From CAZDXB01 sp964509335 (GTDB lineage: Bacteria > Bacteroidota > Ignavibacteria > Kapaibacteriales > UBA2268), in contig CAZDXB010000005.1 in assembly GCA_964509335.1 (NCBI GenBank), positions 81,417 to 145,416 of the forward strand: a stretch of 64,000 nt of DNA. Direction: 5' to 3'. Shown here piece by piece: positions 8,551-15,278 of the stretch. The notes beneath the pieces were generated by a model that had not been told where the DNA came from, did not search any database, and worked only from the letters and a program-made list of their open reading frames with translations. The translations under genes and the position numbers were made by a program. Position 1 is the first letter of the stretch. The number at the start of each line of letters is the position of its first letter.

Positions 8551-9138
8551 TTAGTTGTTGACTAACCCTTTGCCGCTTTTATAAACAAGATTTTCCCCTT
8601 TGAGTTTTACAAGTAAAGAATCGAGTATTCCGTTAATAAAGACGCCGCTTTTCGGCGTCGAATACTTTTTAGCGATTTCAATAGCTTCGTTAATGCTCAC
8701 TTTTGTCGGAATTTCCTTGAATTTGATTAGTTCGACTACCGCCATTATCATTAGCGTCCTGTCTATGCGAGCTATTCTGTCAAAATCCCAATTTTTAGCG
8801 TGACGTTTTATTAACTCTTCGACGTATTCTTTATTTTTAATTGATTCTCCGACAAGTTTTCTGCCAAATAAAATTTCCTCGTCTTTCCATTTGATAGGAA
8901 TATCGGCTTCTATCTCGTAAATTTCTTGATAGGTTAACAATTTTTTACTCAGTTTTTTTTCGGTGTCTCCGAAATTGAATTTTCTGAAAAAGATGTGAGG
9001 GAAAATGGCTGTCCATTTAGTTCCCGAAATCTGCGAGGCTATTAAAGTCTGCAAAACCTTTTCGCGAGCTAACTTTCTCGAGCCTTTAGCCGTCTTTTCT
9101 TTGCTTAGTGGGAAATTTTCCGCTTTTTCTTCCGCCAT
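8551..9138 (-). CDS. nusB: Transcription antitermination factor NusB
   Basis: NusB binds boxA RNA with NusE (S10) and supports processive rRNA transcription. The protein has the family's all-helical body: SRKLAREKVLQTLIASQISG (about 20-39), the central region RHAKNWDFDRIARIDRTLMI (about 111-130) and the end EAIEIAKKYSTPKSGVFING with ILDSLL. At 195 residues it is longer than E. coli NusB (139) because of a charged N-terminal stretch and an insertion near residues 50-90, as is common in Bacteroidota. It is monocistronic and divergent from the Mla operon. Confidence 0.9.
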   Translation of the reverse strand: MAEEKAENFPLSKEKTAKGSRKLAREKVLQTLIASQISGTKWTAIFPHIFFRKFNFGDTEKKLSKKLLTYQEIYEIEADIPIKWKDEEILFGRKLVGESIKNKEYVEELIKRHAKNWDFDRIARIDRTLMIMAVVELIKFKEIPTKVSINEAIEIAKKYSTPKSGVFINGILDSLLVKLKGENLVYKSGKGLVNN

Positions 9139-9256
9139 ATTGCTTTTAAAAGAACATTATTATCATTTATAGTTTTGTTAAAAATATAAAATTTTTTATT
9201 CCTTTGACAAGAATTTTTTATTTTAAAGAAATTTATTAAAATAATTTTGTCTTTAA

Positions 9257-10399
9257 ATGAAGAAAAAAGCGACTGAAAATAACTCATACGAATTGACTGT
9301 CAAAGACCAAAGCGCATTTCTAAAGCCCTTGGCGCCGCTGGAATTAGAGAGCGGCGACCGCTACGACGATCTCACTTTGGACTTCGATTATCTTCAAGAC
9401 GCCAAAAAATTAACTATCGATTTCAGCAAAATCGAATTATACGATTCATATTTGGCTACTTTCGTCTCGGCGATTAAAACGCATTGCGAAGAAGCCGATA
9501 TACTATTAGAGATAAAAGACTTAAACGACGAGGCGGAAAAATTCCTCGACGCGATGATTCCCGACGAGAAAAGAGTAAGCAAAGCGCCAAAACCGCCGTT
9601 TTGGAACCTTTACTTCACCAATATCGGCGAAAGAACGATATCGTTCTTTCAAGACGCCGCCCAATTTATAGAGTTCTTAGGCGAGCTTATCTTTAAGATG
9701 TTAACTCTTTTCGTCAAGCCGAAAAGTATGCGTTGGAAGGACTTTCCTCAGCATTTTATGCAATCCGGCGTGAACGCCGTTCCAATAACGCTGCTAATCT
9801 TGTTTTTAATCGGATTGATTTCCGGTTACCAAGGAGCGTTGCAATTAGAGCAATTCGGCGCGGATATACTTATAGCCGATTTGATAGGTATCTCCGTTAC
9901 GAGAGAGCTCGCTCCTTTGATGACGGCGATATTGGTAGCCGGCAGGTCGGGTTCTGCGTTCGCCGCCGAAATTGGGGCTATGAAAGTGTCCGAAGAAATC
10001 GACGCATTGGGTTCTATGAACTTCGACCCTATTAAATTTCTCGTTCTTCCCAGAGTTTTATCGGTTATGATAGCTATGCCAATATTAACTCTGCTGACCG
10101 ATGTAGCGGGAATCGCCGGCGGTTTGGTCGCGGCTTTGACAACTTTGAATGTAACGGTGGCGGGTTACGTTAACGAACTGCAAAGCGTAGTAACTTATTC
10201 CGACGTTTTTACCGGCGTTTTTAAATCTATTGTTTTCGGTTTTCTTATTTCAACAATCGGATGTTTTAAAGGCGTTCAGGTAAGGGGCGGCGCCGAAAGC
10301 GTCGGCAAATTCACGACTTCGTCGGTGGTGTCGGGTATTTTCTTAATTATATTGTTCGATGCCGCTTTTACTTATATTTTCCAAATATTAGGTCTATAA
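9257..10399 (+). CDS. mlaE: MlaE-family lipid ABC transporter permease with N-terminal STAS-like domain
   Basis: This is the permease of a Mla-type phospholipid transport system in the inner membrane. Residues 1-110 form a soluble STAS-like domain (LDFDYLQDAKKLTIDFSKIE), a role played by the separate MlaB protein in E. coli. Residues about 160-380 are the MlaE body with the hallmark segments SVTRELAPLMTAILVAGRSG and AFAAEIGAMKVSEEIDALG. The ATPase and MCE genes follow directly (10 bp and 15 bp gaps), so the three form one operon. The N-terminal fusion implies that the MlaB function is carried in cis. Confidence 0.92.
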   Translation: MKKKATENNSYELTVKDQSAFLKPLAPLELESGDRYDDLTLDFDYLQDAKKLTIDFSKIELYDSYLATFVSAIKTHCEEADILLEIKDLNDEAEKFLDAMIPDEKRVSKAPKPPFWNLYFTNIGERTISFFQDAAQFIEFLGELIFKMLTLFVKPKSMRWKDFPQHFMQSGVNAVPITLLILFLIGLISGYQGALQLEQFGADILIADLIGISVTRELAPLMTAILVAGRSGSAFAAEIGAMKVSEEIDALGSMNFDPIKFLVLPRVLSVMIAMPILTLLTDVAGIAGGLVAALTTLNVTVAGYVNELQSVVTYSDVFTGVFKSIVFGFLISTIGCFKGVQVRGGAESVGKFTTSSVVSGIFLIILFDAAFTYIFQILGL

Positions 10400-10409
10400 A
10401 CGAACAAAA

Positions 10410-11156
10410 ATGAAAGAAGAACCGATAATACAAGTCAGAAACGTAAAAATCGAATACGGCGAAGAAGTCATTCTGGAAGACGTCAGTTTCGATATACACA
10501 AAGGCGAAATATTCGTAATCGTCGGGGGCAGCGGCTGCGGCAAAAGCGCCTTGATGAGGCAAATTATCGGTTTGGAAACTCCCGCCGAAGGCGAAATACT
10601 AATTAACGGCGTCGATTTCACTAAAGCAGAAGGCGAAACTAGAGAGCAAATAAAGAAGAACTTCGGCGTAATGTTTCAATCGGGCGGATTATTCGCTTCG
10701 ATGAACGTGGAAGAAAACTTGGCTCTTCCTTTGCAGTCATATACAAATTTGCGCGAAGAAAGAATAGAGGATTTAATCGATATGAATTTAAGCGCCGTCG
10801 GTTTGCGCGGGACCGAAGATTACCTGCCGGCGGAACTAAGCGGAGGAATGAAAAAACGAACCGCTATCGCCAGAGCTTTAACGCTTAATCCCGACATCCT
10901 TTGTTTCGACGAACCGTCTTCGGGCTTGGACCCAATTACCGCGGCGGCTATCGATAAACTGATAAAGGATTTGAACTCCGCTTTAAAAACTACTATGGTT
11001 GTGGTTACGCACGATTTGTCGAGCATAGAGGAAATATCCCACGACGTCGTTATGCTCGACAAAAAAAGCAAAGGGATAATCGCGCAAGGAAAGCCTGAAG
11101 ATTTAAAAAACTCAGATAACGAATTCGTTTATAAATTTTTCAATAGAATACCTTAA
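10410..11156 (+). CDS. mlaF: MlaF-type ABC transporter ATPase
   Basis: The ATPase powers the Mla lipid transporter. The 248-residue protein shows Walker A GGSGCGKSALMRQ (about 38-50), the Q-loop in FQSGGLF, the signature ELSGGMKKRTAIARAL (about 143-158), Walker B LCFDEPSSGLDP and the switch histidine in VVTHD. The second serine of the usual Walker A GKST/S is followed by Ala (GKSA), which is common in MlaF-like ATPases. It overlaps functionally with the permease 10 bp upstream. Confidence 0.92.
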   Translation: MKEEPIIQVRNVKIEYGEEVILEDVSFDIHKGEIFVIVGGSGCGKSALMRQIIGLETPAEGEILINGVDFTKAEGETREQIKKNFGVMFQSGGLFASMNVEENLALPLQSYTNLREERIEDLIDMNLSAVGLRGTEDYLPAELSGGMKKRTAIARALTLNPDILCFDEPSSGLDPITAAAIDKLIKDLNSALKTTMVVVTHDLSSIEEISHDVVMLDKKSKGIIAQGKPEDLKNSDNEFVYKFFNRIP

Positions 11157-11171
11157 TAATTGGGGGGAAGA

Positions 11172-12143
11172 ATGGCTAAAGTCAAGCATAAAATAACGAG
11201 CGCGTTTTTAATTGGCGTTTTTGTAATTGTCGGACTCGCTATATTAGTCGGAACGATTATTTGGCTCGGCGCCTCTAAATTTTTTGAAGAGAACCAATAT
11301 TACGTTACTTACTTCGACGGTTCTATCGAAGGTTTGGAAAAAGGGTCGTCGGTTAAATATCTAGGGGTGCCGGTCGGCTCGGTAACTCAAGTGAGCGTCG
11401 CTCCCGACGGAAGATTAGTCGAAGTCGAAATGCAAATCGGCGAAAAAATAAAAATCGACAGCAACTTGCGCGTTAAAGCGGAGTTCGCCGGAATTGCGGG
11501 TGGCAAGTTTCTCCAGTTAAGCTATCCCACCAATCCGGATATATTAAAAATGTATCCGAGAATTGATTTTGAGACTCCTCATACCTTAATCAAATCCTCG
11601 CCGTCGGGCATAGAAGAAATAGAAATTGCAATGCGGGAAGTTATGAACAATCTGCGATTAATAGAGACGGGAAAGATTTCAAATAAAACGATTCGTTTTT
11701 TGAACGGGGCGTCTTCATTTTTTGAAAACGATGAGCTATACGCAATAATAGAAAATCTAAGTGAATCGACCGTCAAATTCAATTCGATTTTAGAAAAAGC
11801 GGATACATCGAAAGTTATTTCAAACGTAGAGCAAACCAGCGAAAAGCTATTGGAAACGTCGCGAGATTTGGAGCTTTTTGCCGACACGTTAGGCAAGCAA
11901 TTCAATCAACTGGAATTAAACAAAAAGTTCGATAGAGCGTTCGCTCAATACGACACGACGGTAATTGGAACTAGGAGAGTAATTAAGGCTTTAGGCTACA
12001 GGACTGAAGAAATTTTGTTCACGCTAAACGAAACGCTGAGAGATTTACAAGCGACAAGCAAACAGCTGCGAAAATCGCTGAAAGCGTACACCGAAAATCC
12101 TTCGCAAATGCTTTTCAGCGAGCCGCCGCCCGAAGAAGAATAA
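11172..12143 (+). CDS. mlaD: MlaD-type MCE domain protein
   Basis: The substrate-binding MCE subunit is anchored by one N-terminal membrane helix (about 8-30). The MCE domain follows (YYVTYFDGSIEGLEKGSSVK, then YLGVPVGSVTQVSV, about 45-115), then a long helical C-terminal region (about 150-300) with heptad-like EKLLETSRDLELFADTLGKQ. Such a coiled tail could form a tube or barrel as in PqiB/YebT-like proteins. The ATG at 11172 has GGGGGGA directly upstream, which decides the start over the TTG at 11160. Last gene of the Mla operon. Confidence 0.9.
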   Translation: MAKVKHKITSAFLIGVFVIVGLAILVGTIIWLGASKFFEENQYYVTYFDGSIEGLEKGSSVKYLGVPVGSVTQVSVAPDGRLVEVEMQIGEKIKIDSNLRVKAEFAGIAGGKFLQLSYPTNPDILKMYPRIDFETPHTLIKSSPSGIEEIEIAMREVMNNLRLIETGKISNKTIRFLNGASSFFENDELYAIIENLSESTVKFNSILEKADTSKVISNVEQTSEKLLETSRDLELFADTLGKQFNQLELNKKFDRAFAQYDTTVIGTRRVIKALGYRTEEILFTLNETLRDLQATSKQLRKSLKAYTENPSQMLFSEPPPEEE

Positions 12144-12168
12144 ATTGAATATTTCTTCGTCGCTATTA

Positions 12169-12200
12169 TTTTGAAATGACGCAAAGAACGGTTATATTTG
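12169..12200 (+). promoter_or_regulatory. Bacteroidota-type promoter for tRNA-His
   Basis: TTTTG at 12169-12173 and TATATTTG at 12193-12200 are 19 bases apart, matching the Bacteroidota primary-sigma pattern (TTTG at -33, TAnnTTTG at -7). Transcription would start about 7 bases before the mature tRNA 5' end. Confidence 0.55.
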
Positions 12201-12213
12201 TAATTTACAATAC

Positions 12214-12287
12214 GGCGGGGGTAGCTCAGTCGGTAGAGCGCCAGATTGTGGCTCTGGTGGTCGCGGGTTCAAATCCCGTCCCTCGCC
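12214..12287 (+). tRNA. tRNA-His (anticodon GTG)
   Basis: The sequence folds as a full cloverleaf. The 7-bp acceptor stem (GCGGGGG with CCCTCGC) carries the extra G at -1 (12214) opposite C73, the identity element of tRNA-His. The D arm is GCTCAGTCGGTAGAGC, the anticodon stem-loop CCAGATTGTGGCTCTGG with anticodon GTG, and the T arm GCGGGTTCAAATCCCGT. Only CA of the CCA end follows, so CCA is probably added after transcription. Confidence 0.97.
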
Positions 12288-12409
12288 CAAAACGGTTTAT
12301 TTTTTTGCTTTTCTTTTTTTTCTTTCCTAAAATTTTATTTATTAATCTATTTATGTTAGTTTTGTTTATTATAATTTAGATTATTTTTTCATTAATTAAC
12401 GGAGTGTAT

Positions 12410-13126
12410 ATGAATTACAGGTTTATTTCGGCAATAATGATTTTTCTTATCTTGACGGTTATCGGGGCTTGCTCGGAAAAGCAAAAGACAGAGTCCGCGG
12501 AACTTAAAACTACTCTCGATTCGGTAGCTTACGCCATCGGCGTTAATTTTGGAAACCAATTGAAAAACGATTCCGTAATGATAGACGTAAACAAACTTAA
12601 AGCGGGCGCTTACGACGCGCTTTACGGAGACACGGTTAAATTAGACCAAAAGCAAATCACAAACATAATGACGGCTTTCCAAAAAGATTTGCAAGCTCAA
12701 AAACAACAAAGACAACAAAAATCGGGAGAAGAGAATAAAATGAAAGGCGCTGAATTTTTAGCCAAGAACAAGGAAAACCCAGGCGTTAAAGTAACCGAAA
12801 GCGGATTGCAATATAAGGTTCTAAAAGAAGGAACCGGGTCGAAACCAACGTTAAAAGACACCGTTAAAGTTCATTACAAAGGAACGCTGTTAAACGGCGA
12901 AGTATTCGATAGCTCCATCGAAAGAGGCGAACCAATCACTTTCCCGCTAGGCGGAGTTATCAAAGGCTGGCAAGAAGGATTGAGCTTAATGAAAGAAGGA
13001 GCAAAATATAAGCTGTTTATACCGAACGATTTAGCCTACGGTCAAAGAGGGGCTCCCCCGCAAATAGGTCCGAACGAGACTTTAATTTTCGAAGTAGAGC
13101 TATTAGAAGTTAAACCCGGAAAATAA
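12410..13126 (+). CDS. FKBP-type peptidyl-prolyl isomerase, lipoprotein (Mip/FkpA-like)
   Basis: This periplasmic folding catalyst is lipid-anchored through VIGAC near residue 20. Residues about 30-105 form the helical dimerisation domain of Mip/FkpA proteins (TLDSVAYAIGVNFGNQLKND). Residues about 125-235 form the FKBP domain with conserved VKVHYKGTLLNGEVFDSS, FPLGGVIKGWQEGL and IPNDLAYGQRGAPPQIGPNE. The ATG at 12410 follows ACGGAG, and the upstream GTG is not needed. The next lipoprotein gene begins 2 bp after the stop, so the two are probably translationally coupled. Confidence 0.92.
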   Translation: MNYRFISAIMIFLILTVIGACSEKQKTESAELKTTLDSVAYAIGVNFGNQLKNDSVMIDVNKLKAGAYDALYGDTVKLDQKQITNIMTAFQKDLQAQKQQRQQKSGEENKMKGAEFLAKNKENPGVKVTESGLQYKVLKEGTGSKPTLKDTVKVHYKGTLLNGEVFDSSIERGEPITFPLGGVIKGWQEGLSLMKEGAKYKLFIPNDLAYGQRGAPPQIGPNETLIFEVELLEVKPGK

Positions 13127-13128
13127 AA

Positions 13129-13674
13129 TTGAAGAACGCAATTATAGCCGTTATTGGAATATCGCTCCTTTTAGGAGCGATATTCCTTGTCGGCTGCGAC
13201 GATAGTCCGCCGACAGGGCTCGATTTGCCTCCGGTGATGACTTGCGTTATTAGCGGCGAAGTCAATTTGAATTACTCTTCAAAAAAAGGAGCCATCCATC
13301 AATCAAGCGGTTTCCCTGAAATTCAGCAATTCTATTTCAGTTCTTATTCCAACCGCGACGGCATAAAATACGACCTGCTTATATCAATCTTTTACGAGCC
13401 TGGAATAGATTCTTCCGGAGAGTACAAAATATATAGTCCTCAAGATACAACCGTAAAGAATAAATACGCCTGGGCGGCTTTCGTAGTTGACGGAAAAGTC
13501 GCCGACCGAACGGAATATTGGGCGGATTCCGGCTTAGTGCGGCTCGATAGCCTAGTAGTCTCTTCTAATATTAATTTTATGAAAGGCGCGTTCAGCTTTA
13601 AAGCCTCCGATACTACCGGCGAGAAGTTCATTAGCGCGGACAGCGGGTTCTTTAATATCAAAAAGTATTATTGA
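13129..13674 (+). CDS. Hypothetical lipoprotein
   Basis: The reading frame opens with TTG 2 bp behind the FKBP stop and encodes a signal peptide ending in the lipobox FLVGC (Cys about 23). The mature 158 residues are beta-rich with no motif I recognise (for example MTCVISGEVNLNYSSKKG). Coupling to an FKBP foldase suggests an envelope role. The signal-peptide region of the gene contains a perfect 14-bp inverted repeat (13156-13186), which could limit translation unless ribosomes arrive from the upstream gene. Confidence 0.7.
   Translation: MKNAIIAVIGISLLLGAIFLVGCDDSPPTGLDLPPVMTCVISGEVNLNYSSKKGAIHQSSGFPEIQQFYFSSYSNRDGIKYDLLISIFYEPGIDSSGEYKIYSPQDTTVKNKYAWAAFVVDGKVADRTEYWADSGLVRLDSLVVSSNINFMKGAFSFKASDTTGEKFISADSGFFNIKKYY
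13156..13186 (+). repeat. Intragenic perfect hairpin (14-bp arms, TTT loop)
   Basis: GGAATATCGCTCCT and its exact complement AGGAGCGATATTCC flank a TTT loop, 27 bases after the TTG start of the lipoprotein gene. It encodes the hydrophobic core of the signal peptide (GISLLLGAIF). At this position it could act as a translational brake, or be a chance symmetry. Confidence 0.7.
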
Positions 13675-13714
13675 TAAACTTCAAATCTAATTTAATCGGC
13701 GTTTCAAACTAATA

Positions 13715-14446
13715 TCATAATTTCGAAGTTAAGATATCCTTAAAAATTGAATTCCAAGCGCTCCAGTTATGTCCCCAATCTTCCCCGCGAATTTCGGAGT
13801 TGGAATGTATTTCTTTGTCCTTTAAAATTTCGCTTATTTTTCTAACGTTATCCGGCGATTCTCCTTCGCCCGAACCCGAAACCAGAAAAATTCGTTTTGA
13901 GCTCTTCAGAAAACTAAGCCAATATTTATCGTCTAAATTCGGCAAATAGTGTTCAGGCGAATTGAAATAACAATTTTTGTCGAAGTAATCTCCCGTGAAA
14001 CTTTGAATATTGAACGTTCCGCTGATAGCTATAGTTCCTATAAACAAATCGGGTCGGCGAAAGAATTCGTTCGCCGCGTGGTAGGCTCCAATTGAAGCGC
14101 CGGCGGACATAATTGGAGTCGGACCGCCGCAAACGCCGAAAAGAAACGGCAAAGCTTCCTTGACAATGAAATCGTTAAAATCGGAATGCTTTTGGGATTT
14201 TTCTTCGGGAGGAATTTCGTCGTTTAACCAGCTTTCCCCATTTACGGACTCTATAGAAAAAATCGAGTACTTCCCCTTTGTTAACGGCTCTTCCACAGCT
14301 TCGATAAATCCGTTTTTCTCGTATTCTAAATAATCGTCGCCGGCGGCTGGGAAAAGCAAAATAGCGCAGCCGTAGTGACCGTAAACCGCGACGTCAACGT
14401 TCTTTTTAAGAAATTCGCTTTCAATTTTATAGGTTTTCTTTTTCAT
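13715..14446 (-). CDS. Esterase-family alpha/beta hydrolase
   Basis: A cytoplasmic serine hydrolase of the esterase-D-like fold. The nucleophile elbow is AGASIGAYHAANEFFRRPDL (Ser at about 117). A second conserved block is IAISGTFNIQSFTGDY, and the catalytic His is likely in EDWGHNWSAWNSI near the C terminus. No signal peptide is present. Length (243) fits the 'putative esterase' family. It lies 60 bp downstream of the thiamine pyrophosphokinase gene on the same strand and may be co-transcribed. Its substrate is unknown. Confidence 0.8.
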   Translation of the reverse strand: MKKKTYKIESEFLKKNVDVAVYGHYGCAILLFPAAGDDYLEYEKNGFIEAVEEPLTKGKYSIFSIESVNGESWLNDEIPPEEKSQKHSDFNDFIVKEALPFLFGVCGGPTPIMSAGASIGAYHAANEFFRRPDLFIGTIAISGTFNIQSFTGDYFDKNCYFNSPEHYLPNLDDKYWLSFLKSSKRIFLVSGSGEGESPDNVRKISEILKDKEIHSNSEIRGEDWGHNWSAWNSIFKDILTSKL

Positions 14447-14506
14447 TATGTCTTCAACAAATCATTTATAACAACTTAATTTAATAATTTATTTTCGAAT
14501 ATAAAA

Positions 14507-15175
14507 CTATAACGCGATTGGAGCTTTGGGCGCTCGGTCGTCAAAAAACAGCAGAGCTTCGCCTTCGCTAATCCAAACGCTAACATCTCCGGTTTCCGCG
14601 ACGTTTCTCGCTCCTTCCCGGAAACCCAAAGAGAGAATTTCTCCTTTCAAATTCCATCTTAAACCTCTTGTCGTCAATTTAATTCTGGGCTGCGGAATAA
14701 TTGAAACAATTTCGTTCTTTTTTAAATTTAAGGATACGTCTTCGCTAATTGGAACGGCGTATCTTCCTTTGTCGTAAATACACAAATTCAATTTCTCGGC
14801 GAACTTTATGAATACGCTCCAATTATTTAAAGCGTGCTCTAAAAGACCGCCGTGGAATCCAAGAATCAAAATGTTATGAAAACCGTTTTCGTCGGCGTAG
14901 TTTAAGGTTTTTTCGAAATCGTTGGTCTCTTGTCCCGGAAGATAAATTAATTTGTCCTCGTTGAAATTATTATTGGCTTCGGCGGTTTTCAAGGTATCCA
15001 AATCGCCGATTATTTTCCAAGCTTCTATTCCTAATTTTTTCAATCCAATCGCCGCGCCGTCCGCCGCCAAAATGGGAATTCCTTTGACTTTATCGAAAAA
15101 TTCCCGCTCCGGCAAATCAGCGTCTAAGCAAACCAACGCGTCAAAACTTTCGGAGCGAAATTCTATCCGTTTCAT
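14507..15175 (-). CDS. thiN: Thiamine pyrophosphokinase
   Basis: The enzyme converts thiamine and ATP to thiamine diphosphate. Conserved elements are AADGAAIGLKKLGI (about 37-50), the metal-binding IIGDLDTL (about 55-62), QETNDFEKTLNYA (about 81-93) and ILGFHGGLLEHALNNWSVF (about 102-120). The C-terminal half is the beta thiamin-binding domain. No thiamine riboswitch (THI box) is visible upstream, and no biosynthetic genes are near, so it may serve salvage. Confidence 0.88.
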   Translation of the reverse strand: MKRIEFRSESFDALVCLDADLPEREFFDKVKGIPILAADGAAIGLKKLGIEAWKIIGDLDTLKTAEANNNFNEDKLIYLPGQETNDFEKTLNYADENGFHNILILGFHGGLLEHALNNWSVFIKFAEKLNLCIYDKGRYAVPISEDVSLNLKKNEIVSIIPQPRIKLTTRGLRWNLKGEILSLGFREGARNVAETGDVSVWISEGEALLFFDDRAPKAPIAL

Positions 15176-15278
15176 TTTTCGTTTTTTTCCATAAATATCA
15201 AAATCGCTTTAAAGACAAATTCAATTTATCATAAAAATTGGAAATACAAAATCGAGCGAGCGGGGTTCAAAGCTAAAT

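Noticed and set aside
12176..12379. 67-codon frame across the tRNA
   Set aside because: It reads through the tRNA-His gene, which folds perfectly and explains the sequence.
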